Shown one piece after another: positions 43,377 through 51,220 of a stretch of DNA of 64,000 nucleotides. Below the pieces are notes generated by a model, which made no database searches, had not been told where the DNA came from, and saw nothing but the letters and a program-made list of their open reading frames with translations. The DNA comes from Theileria orientalis strain Shintoku (Eukaryota; Apicomplexa; Aconoidasida; Piroplasmida; Theileriidae), in contig NC_025260.1 in assembly GCF_000740895.1 (NCBI RefSeq), positions 910,001 to 974,000 of the forward strand, in the 5' to 3' direction. A program made the position numbers and the translations under genes. How positions within the stretch are numbered: position 1 is the stretch's first letter; each line of letters begins with the position of its first letter.

Positions 43377-44060
43377 TGACTGAGGGAACGCGGGTTCGGG
43401 GGAACTTCGTATTATGATTCATCAAATTTAAATGGCGGATGCTTTCTAGTAAATTTGTTGATCTGTAACTGTTTGAAAGCAAAAGATTTGACCAGAAATT
43501 TGATGAGTTTGACATTCGGGCATGGCGATGTAGTGTGTGGTGATATCCATCCGATCGATGAATACAATGACACATGTTGGCGTAACTGACGCATAAGCTC
43601 TGATCTGCGAACTGACTATTTGAAAATAATCGATTTGTACGAATTTTGTTCAAATTAAGAGTGGAAGGCTGATGGCAAAAAGGAGCGAATCCAGGCGAAT
43701 TCACGGCGATGTGTTGTGATTTAGAACTAGCTAACCGGATTGTCTGAAGTGTGACAAAAAAGAGCGCCCAAAAAATTGGCCCCGAAGAGCAACACGCCCT
43801 GAACAAAATTTTCCACCCAACATGGCAGCTCTATTTTGTGTTGCGAATGTCTTGCGATCAGTATTTATCCCGGTGCCCGCCCGTTGTACATTTTCCATTT
43901 AAATTTCTGTAAAATAATCGGTGTTTTGGAGATAAAGGAAATCCGTTCCCCCAAAATTGTGCCTAAGCATCTGCGAAGCCGGACGTAAAATTAGAATAAT
44001 ATACACTCGCATACAGAAAGGCAGCAATAAATCCAATGTTTTAGGCTTATGTCACTTTAA
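43377..44060. other. Unexplained stretch, locally GC-richer, with broken open frames
   Basis: From about 43370 to 43900 the base composition resembles coding DNA rather than spacer. On the plus strand there is a stop-free frame without Met at 43379-43589 and another at 43747-43911. On the minus strand there is a 165-codon frame at 43309-43806 that opens with TTG. None shows a recognisable domain. A noncoding RNA gene or a fast-evolving short-exon gene is possible. The last 150 bp are the 5' flank of the RINGv-FHA gene. Confidence 0.3.
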
Positions 44061-46844
44061 ATGTCGACGAATATGTTTGTTTCTGGTTTTTCACCTCCGT
44101 ATATGCTCCATGTCACCACCAAGACATGGCTGCGCGATAGTCATGACCTATTCGACTATGAAACCAACCATTTGGTGTGCGTATCGCACTTCGCAGCCTC
44201 ATGCGGACTGAAGCTACTCCGCGAGGAGTCGGATGTGCGGGCAATCGAGTACAACAACGTCGTGGATAAGGAGCACGACCACCTGCTGAGCGTCGTCTGC
44301 AAGAGAACGGGAGAGTACGTCGTAATGCCCGCGGAAAAGGTCCCAGGCTCGCTGCTCTACCCCCAGAAACTCTGGCTCATCGTACGCACGCTGCCCTACC
44401 AAAGGTACGCGCTGCAGGAGAACGACGTCATCAAGCTCGGAAGGTTCCGACTGCGCGTTAAGCAGCTGGTGCCGGGCCCCCTGGAGACGCCGAACAGCAC
44501 GAGCGCACTGGGCACGTGCTCGCACGGCGCAGGCAGATGCCCGGGCTCGAACGCGCCGGAGTGCCCGTACTACGGGGACGCAGCAGCGCACAACAGCAAC
44601 TGCAAGGCCAAGTGCACGACCTGCCGAGGACAGGAGGGCGCTGCGAGTCAGAGCGCGGCTAGGAACCCGAGAGACGGCGCCGATGAGCAGCTGGTCAAGC
44701 TGTTTGACGGCGTTATACCGGAGAAGACGATAACCTTCGAGGAGCAGTGCAATATGCAGTGCAGAATATGCCTGGCAGAAGGGTACCTCCACAACCCGCT
44801 CAGCTCGAGCGATAACACGAATACGCCGCTGCACAGCAGCAAGGAGACGAGTCTGGACGCAGCGAGCGACAAGGATCTCTCGGGACACTTCGCAGGGAAC
44901 GCAGACTTCTCGAACACGAACGCAGCAATGACGCCGGAAAACGGACTCGGGGCACTCACGCCCTCCGCAGCAAGCTTCGAGGCCGACAGGCTCATATGCG
45001 CCTGCGAGTGCAAGGGCAGCATCAAGTACGTGCACGTGGAGTGCCTGAGGAAGTGGATCGACTCGCGCTGGAACCTGAAGGGAGACGAGCCGATGCCCTC
45101 GATGGTATTCATCAGAGAGGTCTCGTGTGAGCTCTGCAAGACCAACTACCCCTGCTACATCAGGCAAAACGGAGAGCTCATCCAGATCGTTAAGATGCCG
45201 AAGATGCCAGTGCCATTCCTGGTCCTAGAAAACATCACGCCGCACGCAATCAAGGGCGTGCACCTGCTCTCGATGAAGGACATGAAGGACCTGAAGCTGG
45301 GCAGGGGTCACGAGTCAGATGTGAGGATCCCCGACGTCTCAATCAGCAGGTACCACGCGACGATCAGGTACGAAAACGGCCAGTTCTACCTCGAGGACCA
45401 CGACTCGAAGTTCGGCACGCTCGTATCGATGAGGAGGCCGAGAATGGTCTCGCACAAGGAGCCGCTCTCAGTGCAGGTCGGACGCTCAGTGATTAACCTG
45501 GCGATCGACGAGTCGCTGCCGTACGTGCAGAACAGAGTGATGACTCTGACCACAGCCAGAGGAGGCCCCGGCGGAAACGGGAACCCGAGTCCGAGCGCAA
45601 ACGGAGGCGGGAGCGGAAACGGCCCCGCAAACGTGAGCTCGAACGGCAACGTGGGCGCACAGCAGAACATATATCGTAACGTGGAGCCGGGCTCCAACGT
45701 GGGTTTAACCTCGAGCAGCGTCCACGGCCCCTTCGCAGGCGGCATGACGCTCACGTCCACCGGCGAGGTCGGCAACAACTTCATGGGCCTTAACGCGCGT
45801 CTGGGCGCCGGCGCCTTCGCCACGAACGCAGCAACCTTCATGGCCAGCGCGAACAACTTCTGCGCCGCAAACACGGCCGCAGCCAACAGCGGCGCCGGCA
45901 GTGGCCCCGTGGCTAACCCGAGCGCGTACGTGGGTGCCCCCAGCAACAGCTTCACCGCGGGTGCGAGTTACATGAGCGCCGACGCCAACGGCGTAAACCC
46001 TGCGCTGCTGCTCCCGCCCTGGGCCACCATTGAGTACGAAAACGCACTCAATTCGAGCAGGTACCTGAGCTTTCTGCAGACAGCCTACTCAACCGTGATC
46101 AACAGCAACCCCGCCACGCCCATTAACACGACGCCGTCGAGTGCCATGAACATTTCGCCCGGCAACGCAGCGAACGCCAACGCAGCCAGCGGAAACACGC
46201 CGACTGGCGCAGGCGCAGGCGCAGGCGCCGCCTCCCAGGGCGTGATGGGCAGAGGCAGCAACCTGGCGGCAGCCCCCGCCAACAGCCCTGCCCTGAACCT
46301 GGCCTCCCCCCTCGGAGTCGCCTCCTCGGGTCTGGGCGCGGCGGGCCCTGAGGCACCAGGCAACCTCATCGCCACGAACACTGGCAGGAACAACCTCGTC
46401 GCCACCATCAGCGCGAGCCCGCGCACGCCCACGAACGCGGTCCCCGGGATGGGTTCCGCGGCCTCCTCAGCCAGCGGGATCACGAACACGTACTGGAGCC
46501 TCGTGCGCAGCGCGATCAGGTCCAGCTACGACCCCGACATTCTGGACGGCCTCGGCAACCACAGGCTCGACAGCTTCAGGCTTCACCGGTCCGCCTTCAG
46601 GGCCGGCGGCGCCGCCGCCGCGCAGTCTGCCGCGAGCCCCAACGCTCCTGCCTCGGGCGCGCCGGGCTCCCGCCCCGTCCCCTCCGGCGAGGAGGTCGAC
46701 ATGATGCTGCCCGACAGTGTGTTTATCGCAAACTGGAACGCCGCCCGGCCCGCGAACGTGGACTTGAACGTGGACACCAGCACAAGTGCTCTAGAGCAGC
46801 GCCACTCAGGCCAGGAGTTGGACAAGCCTGCCACCAGGCTCTAA
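44061..46844 (+). CDS. RING-variant (MARCH-type) and FHA domain protein, putative E3 ligase
   Basis: A single open frame of 927 residues. A RINGv zinc finger (C4HC3) begins with CRIC at about residue 234, continues with CACEC at about 311, then HVEC and CELC at about 356. The roughly 75-residue insert between the first and second cysteine pairs is unusual. An FHA phosphothreonine-binding domain follows at about 407-480 (KLGRGHESDVRIPDVSISRYHATI, DSKFGTLV). A weak second FHA-like segment precedes the RING (VIKLGRFRLRV, about 120-145). The C-terminal 430 residues are an Ala/Gly/Asn/Ser-rich disordered tail. No membrane spans are seen, unlike most MARCH ligases. A likely role is phosphorylation-directed ubiquitin transfer, which is inferred from the domains. 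Confidence 0.85.
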   Translation: MSTNMFVSGFSPPYMLHVTTKTWLRDSHDLFDYETNHLVCVSHFAASCGLKLLREESDVRAIEYNNVVDKEHDHLLSVVCKRTGEYVVMPAEKVPGSLLYPQKLWLIVRTLPYQRYALQENDVIKLGRFRLRVKQLVPGPLETPNSTSALGTCSHGAGRCPGSNAPECPYYGDAAAHNSNCKAKCTTCRGQEGAASQSAARNPRDGADEQLVKLFDGVIPEKTITFEEQCNMQCRICLAEGYLHNPLSSSDNTNTPLHSSKETSLDAASDKDLSGHFAGNADFSNTNAAMTPENGLGALTPSAASFEADRLICACECKGSIKYVHVECLRKWIDSRWNLKGDEPMPSMVFIREVSCELCKTNYPCYIRQNGELIQIVKMPKMPVPFLVLENITPHAIKGVHLLSMKDMKDLKLGRGHESDVRIPDVSISRYHATIRYENGQFYLEDHDSKFGTLVSMRRPRMVSHKEPLSVQVGRSVINLAIDESLPYVQNRVMTLTTARGGPGGNGNPSPSANGGGSGNGPANVSSNGNVGAQQNIYRNVEPGSNVGLTSSSVHGPFAGGMTLTSTGEVGNNFMGLNARLGAGAFATNAATFMASANNFCAANTAAANSGAGSGPVANPSAYVGAPSNSFTAGASYMSADANGVNPALLLPPWATIEYENALNSSRYLSFLQTAYSTVINSNPATPINTTPSSAMNISPGNAANANAASGNTPTGAGAGAGAASQGVMGRGSNLAAAPANSPALNLASPLGVASSGLGAAGPEAPGNLIATNTGRNNLVATISASPRTPTNAVPGMGSAASSASGITNTYWSLVRSAIRSSYDPDILDGLGNHRLDSFRLHRSAFRAGGAAAAQSAASPNAPASGAPGSRPVPSGEEVDMMLPDSVFIANWNAARPANVDLNVDTSTSALEQRHSGQELDKPATRL

Positions 46845-47118
46845 TGTTTTATGTCACTTAATACATGGCTGTTACTCGTTTGTGTTTTGTGGTTTTATAG
46901 ACTCTCTATGGTTCGTTTTATGACTGTTTTTAATACTCGGGTCTATTTCATTGATTGTCATTGTCGCCTTGCAGTTTGTGACGATAAGCTGATAGGTTGC
47001 GTGCAAAAGTGATATTTGTACAACCGTAATAGAAATACGTGATAACCTAAATGGTGGATAAACGTAATACGTAGTAACGTAGGTAGTGTGTAAGCGCGTA
47101 TGTATATTTTTTAGTAAA
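46845..47118. other. Spacer between convergent genes
   Basis: About 275 bp of shared 3' flank. No gene or repeat was seen. Confidence 0.4.
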
Positions 47119-50100
47119 TTATAACTCAGAGTGCAGTGGATCGTCTTTTGAGACACTGGGACCCTCTGGGTCCCTTTTAATTCCACCGGCTGTCCATCCG
47201 TCGTCTGATTCCTGGGGGCGTTTTGCCGCTTCTTCAGTGCCTGTGCCAGTTTTGCCAGTACTGGTAGTCGTAGTACTGTCACTGGTGCTAGTAGTTGCAG
47301 TACTAGTTTTGCCAGTTCCATCACCAGTACTAGTGCTACTACTACCATAGCCACTATCACTACCAGTTTTACCGCTAGCACTACCACTATCATCAGTAGT
47401 GTCACTACCACTAGCACTACCAGAATCGCTGTCGGCGTCACTGGCACTGGCGTCCTTGCCACCCTCGCCGATGGTCTCACCTTCGGCGGCGGCGGCCTCC
47501 TTGGCTGCGTCCTGAGGCGGCTGAATCTGCTGCAGGTTCTTCAGGAGCATTCGCGCCAGGTCGACCTTCGACTTGACCGAGGCGTGGTCGAACAGGCCCT
47601 CCTCGAAGAGCGGCCTCTTCGCCTGGTCCTGCTTAACCTGCTCCCACCAGGCGACGCTGTTCCTGAACATCTCGAGCGTCGAGGCGCTGTCGCTCAAGTA
47701 CGGCTTCTCGGCCAGCAGCTGCGCCAGCTTCTCCTGGAGGTCCGCGAACTCCGCATCTGTCGACTTGACCAGCGACTCCCTGTTGACGTTGCTGTCCATT
47801 CTCCTGTATATCGGCGCCCCCAGCTCGTTAAGCTCCTCCAGGTGCTTCTTGAAGGTCTCCAGCGTCGCCTTGTACGAGTGTTCTTCGAACCAGTCCAGCA
47901 GCGACTTAACCTTTTCGCTCAACGCCTGCTCCTCGTTCGGCCTACACGCTGCTTTGAAGTCCTGCGACCTCAGCACTGCTTTGTACTTGTACAGCATCGA
48001 CTCGAGCTTATTCTTCAGGTGGCTTCTTTCCAGCGCCAGCTTGTCTCTGATAACCAGCGTCTCTATGTTTTTCATAGTCTCCTTCAGCTTGTTGTCGTGG
48101 TACAGGTCCATCGTGTTGTCCACAAACTTCAGGTCCACTTGCTCCTCGTTTAGCTTATGCATCAGCTTTTCCTTGAGGCTTTCCTTTGTCTGTTTTTCTC
48201 CCTTTTCTTTCGCCGTTTCCTTCTTGTGATCTGACTTCTTCCTTTCATGTTCCTTGTCGCCTGCTTTATCGGCTTCTTTGTCTCCACCAGCTCCAGATTT
48301 AGTCGTAACATCTTTATCTTCTGTTTCTTTAGCAGCGGATTTAGTTGCATCTCCAGAACCAGATTTAGCAGCAGAGTCGGCTGCGGCACCAGCGTCCTTG
48401 GCGTCGCTGGCTTTACTCGCACCGGCGTCTTTGTCTTCGCTGAACTTACTCGACGTTTTCCCACCGCTTGTCTCTTGCTGCTTTTGCTTTTCCTCGTGCT
48501 TTTCCTCGTGCACGCCATGTTTATCGCCAGCACCTGTGCTCGACGTGGTTGTGGTACCCGTTGTCGTACTGTGGGCACTGGCGCCTGCTTCCAGCCCCTC
48601 GTCCTCGTTTGTTGACTCCTCTGAGGACGCGTGCTCTACGTCCGATACCTCAGTCGGCGCCTCAGTGCTGACTTCTCCATCCTCTGCCACTTGCGATTCC
48701 GTCGTGACTGAGTCGTCCAGGCCCTCAGACTCTTCGTCCAGCCCCTTGTCTTTCAAATCCTCAAGGCTGCTGAACGTGTGTTCTGACGTCGTCGGGTCAT
48801 ACGTCTTACTCAGTTTCTTGTCTCCGTGCTTCCTCACTGGCTTTCCTGACACTTTAACGAGGCGTATCACTCCATTTTCCGTCTTAAAGGTCAAACTCAC
48901 CTGGGCCACTCTATGTTTCTTCTGACTCAGCAGCGTGTCCTCGACGCCCGTCACCTTGTAGTCCAGCACCTTTACCTCCGCAAGGGAGCTATCCGATAAA
49001 TCTACTTTTGGATTCTTTGGCGACTTCCCGTGTTTGTCTGTATGTGGACTCGCTTTGTCTGCTTTGCCCTGTTTGTCGCTAGCGTTTGCCTTGTCACTGG
49101 CTTTGGTATTGTCGCTAGCGTTTGCCCTGTCACTAGCGTTTGCACTGTCACTAGCGTTGGCCGACTCTGAGGCCGTGTACCTCTCGTATATTGATAAGTT
49201 GAAACTGCTTGATGTGTTAACTTTGACTACTTTAGAGTGGTTTATCCTGTCTCCCGATTTGTACAGGGTCACTCTCTTGTCCAAGTCCGGGCCTCTGACG
49301 TGTAGCACGTACTCGAAGACTGCATTATCGTACAATTCTATTTTTTTCATTCTGAAGAACGGGTTGTGCGCCGCCGCCAGGTAGCCGCAACCCATCGCTA
49401 TCGACTCCTCTGCGTTCAGGTGAAAGCCCAGGTGCAGCGGCTTGACGCTCTCCGAGAGCTTCGTCGTCACCGAGGGCACTCTCCAGGCTCCGCCCAGCAT
49501 CTCTACGCTGTCCAGGTCGCTCAGCTTTAGGTTTGCCTCCCTCAGCGCCATGTTGAGCGGCTCACTCAGCTTCTGCAGCACCGGGTCCAGCAGCTTGTCG
49601 TAGTCCGACCTCGTGAGCTTGACGTTCAGGTGCTTGTTCTTCACCAGGTTGTCCACCTCCACTGAGGCTGTTTCCGAGAGCGACAGCTTCATCTTCGCCT
49701 TGTTGACGCTCTTCAGGAGCTTCTGCAGCGACCTTGGGTTTCCTGGCATCAGCTTAACGTTGTTGTCCGACTCGAACTTGTCCCTCAGGTACTCCGCCAG
49801 CAGCAGGTCGTGCTGTCTTCCTCCTATTCCTGGGTACGTCACGCAGGAGAGTGTCCTTATTTGCGGGTGGTCCTTCGACTTCGGCGGCGGCACTCTCGCC
49901 TCCACCACTCCCACATTCGCTCCTGAGCTTCCCAGGTCGTAGTACAGTATCTTCTTCGTGCCTGGCGCCATTTCCAGCGTGTTGAGCCATGCTGCTGCTG
50001 TGATCCCGTGCACCAGGTCCACCACTTTCAGTCCAGCGCTTTCGGCTGCGAATACAAGTGCCCTTCTCTGGTTCTGTGTGTAGTTACAGGGTATTGATAT

Positions 50101-50724
50101 TACTGCCATCATTTCCACCTTCGAGTCGTGCGACTCGATTGCCTTCACTGACACCAGCTTGTCTAGTGCCACGTTTTTCAGGTGGTTGAAGAAGTGCGCT
50201 GTCGCCTCCTCCAGACCCACCATGGAATCCTTCAACACCTTCAGGTGCAACTGCCCGTCCTTGCTCACTCCGAACTCGTAGGGCGTGTAATCCCAGTGGA
50301 ACGACACGTTGTTCCTTTTCAGCGTTTCCACTACGTCTGAGGCCTTCACTGTCGACATTCGCGTCCACTTAGAGCTTGACGCGAACGGAATTCCCAGCAG
50401 GTGTGCTGATTTTTGTAAGGTTTTACTCGGATCCTTCAGTGCGAACGACGACGCCTCCTTATCAAACAAGCGCGTGTCTCCGAGCAGGTAAACTGCATTT
50501 TCGAACTTCCTACTGCCTGTGCCGGTGAGTAGTATGTCAGGTCTGTGGCCGCGGAAAGCAATGGAGGCTTCTACGTATTCTTCACCCCAATCAATACCAA
50601 GTGTAACTGTGGTAGAGTTGGCAAATCGGCTTAAGTTGAAAAAGAGTACGAAGACGATAAAAAGAATTTTAATTCTGTATGATAGTGACGTGTAGTTTAA
50701 AATACAGAATCGAGTTGATTTCAT
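47119..50724 (-). CDS. HYOU1: GRP170/HYOU1/Lhs1-like ER Hsp70 chaperone
   Basis: A single open frame of 1201 residues. GRP170 proteins act in the ER lumen as holdases and as nucleotide exchange factors for BiP. A signal peptide (IKILFIVFVLFFNLSRFANS) precedes an Hsp70 nucleotide-binding domain: TLGIDWGEEYVEASI (phosphate loop 1), ILYYDLGSSGANVGVVEA (phosphate loop 2) and VEMLGGAWRVPSV (adenosine site). After the beta domain come a repeated Ala-Ser-Asp-x-Ala-Asn tract and a long charged linker, then a helical region typical of GRP170. The C-terminus is a Gly/Ser/Thr/Asp-rich tract ending in HSEL, an HDEL-like ER retrieval signal. The promoter and first 15 codons lie inside the 381-bp duplicated segment. 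Confidence 0.93.
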   Translation of the reverse strand: MKSTRFCILNYTSLSYRIKILFIVFVLFFNLSRFANSTTVTLGIDWGEEYVEASIAFRGHRPDILLTGTGSRKFENAVYLLGDTRLFDKEASSFALKDPSKTLQKSAHLLGIPFASSSKWTRMSTVKASDVVETLKRNNVSFHWDYTPYEFGVSKDGQLHLKVLKDSMVGLEEATAHFFNHLKNVALDKLVSVKAIESHDSKVEMMAVISIPCNYTQNQRRALVFAAESAGLKVVDLVHGITAAAWLNTLEMAPGTKKILYYDLGSSGANVGVVEARVPPPKSKDHPQIRTLSCVTYPGIGGRQHDLLLAEYLRDKFESDNNVKLMPGNPRSLQKLLKSVNKAKMKLSLSETASVEVDNLVKNKHLNVKLTRSDYDKLLDPVLQKLSEPLNMALREANLKLSDLDSVEMLGGAWRVPSVTTKLSESVKPLHLGFHLNAEESIAMGCGYLAAAHNPFFRMKKIELYDNAVFEYVLHVRGPDLDKRVTLYKSGDRINHSKVVKVNTSSSFNLSIYERYTASESANASDSANASDRANASDNTKASDKANASDKQGKADKASPHTDKHGKSPKNPKVDLSDSSLAEVKVLDYKVTGVEDTLLSQKKHRVAQVSLTFKTENGVIRLVKVSGKPVRKHGDKKLSKTYDPTTSEHTFSSLEDLKDKGLDEESEGLDDSVTTESQVAEDGEVSTEAPTEVSDVEHASSEESTNEDEGLEAGASAHSTTTGTTTTSSTGAGDKHGVHEEKHEEKQKQQETSGGKTSSKFSEDKDAGASKASDAKDAGAAADSAAKSGSGDATKSAAKETEDKDVTTKSGAGGDKEADKAGDKEHERKKSDHKKETAKEKGEKQTKESLKEKLMHKLNEEQVDLKFVDNTMDLYHDNKLKETMKNIETLVIRDKLALERSHLKNKLESMLYKYKAVLRSQDFKAACRPNEEQALSEKVKSLLDWFEEHSYKATLETFKKHLEELNELGAPIYRRMDSNVNRESLVKSTDAEFADLQEKLAQLLAEKPYLSDSASTLEMFRNSVAWWEQVKQDQAKRPLFEEGLFDHASVKSKVDLARMLLKNLQQIQPPQDAAKEAAAAEGETIGEGGKDASASDADSDSGSASGSDTTDDSGSASGKTGSDSGYGSSSTSTGDGTGKTSTATTSTSDSTTTTSTGKTGTGTEEAAKRPQESDDGWTAGGIKRDPEGPSVSKDDPLHSEL
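47250..47450. repeat. Coding repeat for a Ser/Gly/Thr-rich tract near the GRP170 C-terminus
   Basis: Degenerate 6-12-bp units of the CACTACCA, CCAGTACTAGT and CAGTTTTGCC type encode Ser-Gly-Ser, Thr-Ser-Thr and Gly-Thr-Gly-Lys runs. The frame is preserved. Another coding repeat, ASDxAN in 18-bp units, lies near 49070-49165. Confidence 0.75.
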
Positions 50725-51060
50725 ATTGGTTTATGTTTCGTTGATTTGTCGACTAATTAGTATACATTTTGTGGTTTATTATGTTAATTTGTGTTTTGTT
50801 ATGTTATCAATAGAAGCTGTTATTGATTCCTGATGCACTACAACTATATCATAAAATACTGATATATGATAGTGACAAATACACGAATGTTAAATATTGT
50901 GTGTCAACGACTACGCTTTTGAGTGTGTGAGTTGATGGGTACTTGGAATCTGTAGTTGCACAAACCACTCGCGATATAATCAGTTAGTGTGTCTGGGTGG
51001 CCTGTATCTCCTGTGTCGACTACTCACATTTACACCAATTCTGAGTTTATAATACTCCAA
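50680..51060. repeat. 381-bp direct repeat, copy A
   Basis: Identical base for base to 54632-55012, offset 3952 bp; similarity continues for about 13 bp with two mismatches. Its left end contains the ATG and first 15 codons of the GRP170 gene. The middle is non-coding. The right end contains, on the minus strand, a copy of the last 28 or so codons and the stop codon (at 50980-50982) of the GcvT-family gene. Here that fragment is detached from any gene body. Confidence 0.97.
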
Positions 51061-51066
51061 CGCGTT
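50980..51066 (-). pseudogene. Orphan 3' end of the GcvT-family gene
   Basis: Within repeat copy A the minus strand encodes EYYKLRIGVNVSSRHRRYR and the rest of the C-terminus of the GcvT-family protein, with its stop. There is no upstream exon, so this is a duplicated gene end. It lies 3' of the transporter gene. Confidence 0.85.
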
Positions 51067-51220
51067 CTTTAAAATAGAGTTATTTAGATAATATCAGTGT
51101 TATGTACTTTTACTGCATTTGTTGTACAGAATCTTTGGGCCTGCACATTTTTAAATTTATAGATAACCATGTACATAAATTTCTAATTAGAATGTAGTTA
51201 AGTTTTGTTATATTAGGTGG

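Noticed and set aside
43309..43806. Minus-strand open frame of 165 codons between ATCase and the RINGv-FHA gene
   Set aside because: It opens with TTG and has its first ATG deep inside. It shows no domain, and the Ser/Asn/His-rich content looks random. The region itself is kept as unexplained.
44214..45167. Minus-strand open frame of 317 codons
   Set aside because: Opposite the RINGv-FHA coding region; composition is typical of an antisense shadow.
48254..48925. Plus-strand open frame of 223 codons opposite GRP170
   Set aside because: Ser/Leu/Ala-rich complement of the charged, repetitive GRP170 linker.
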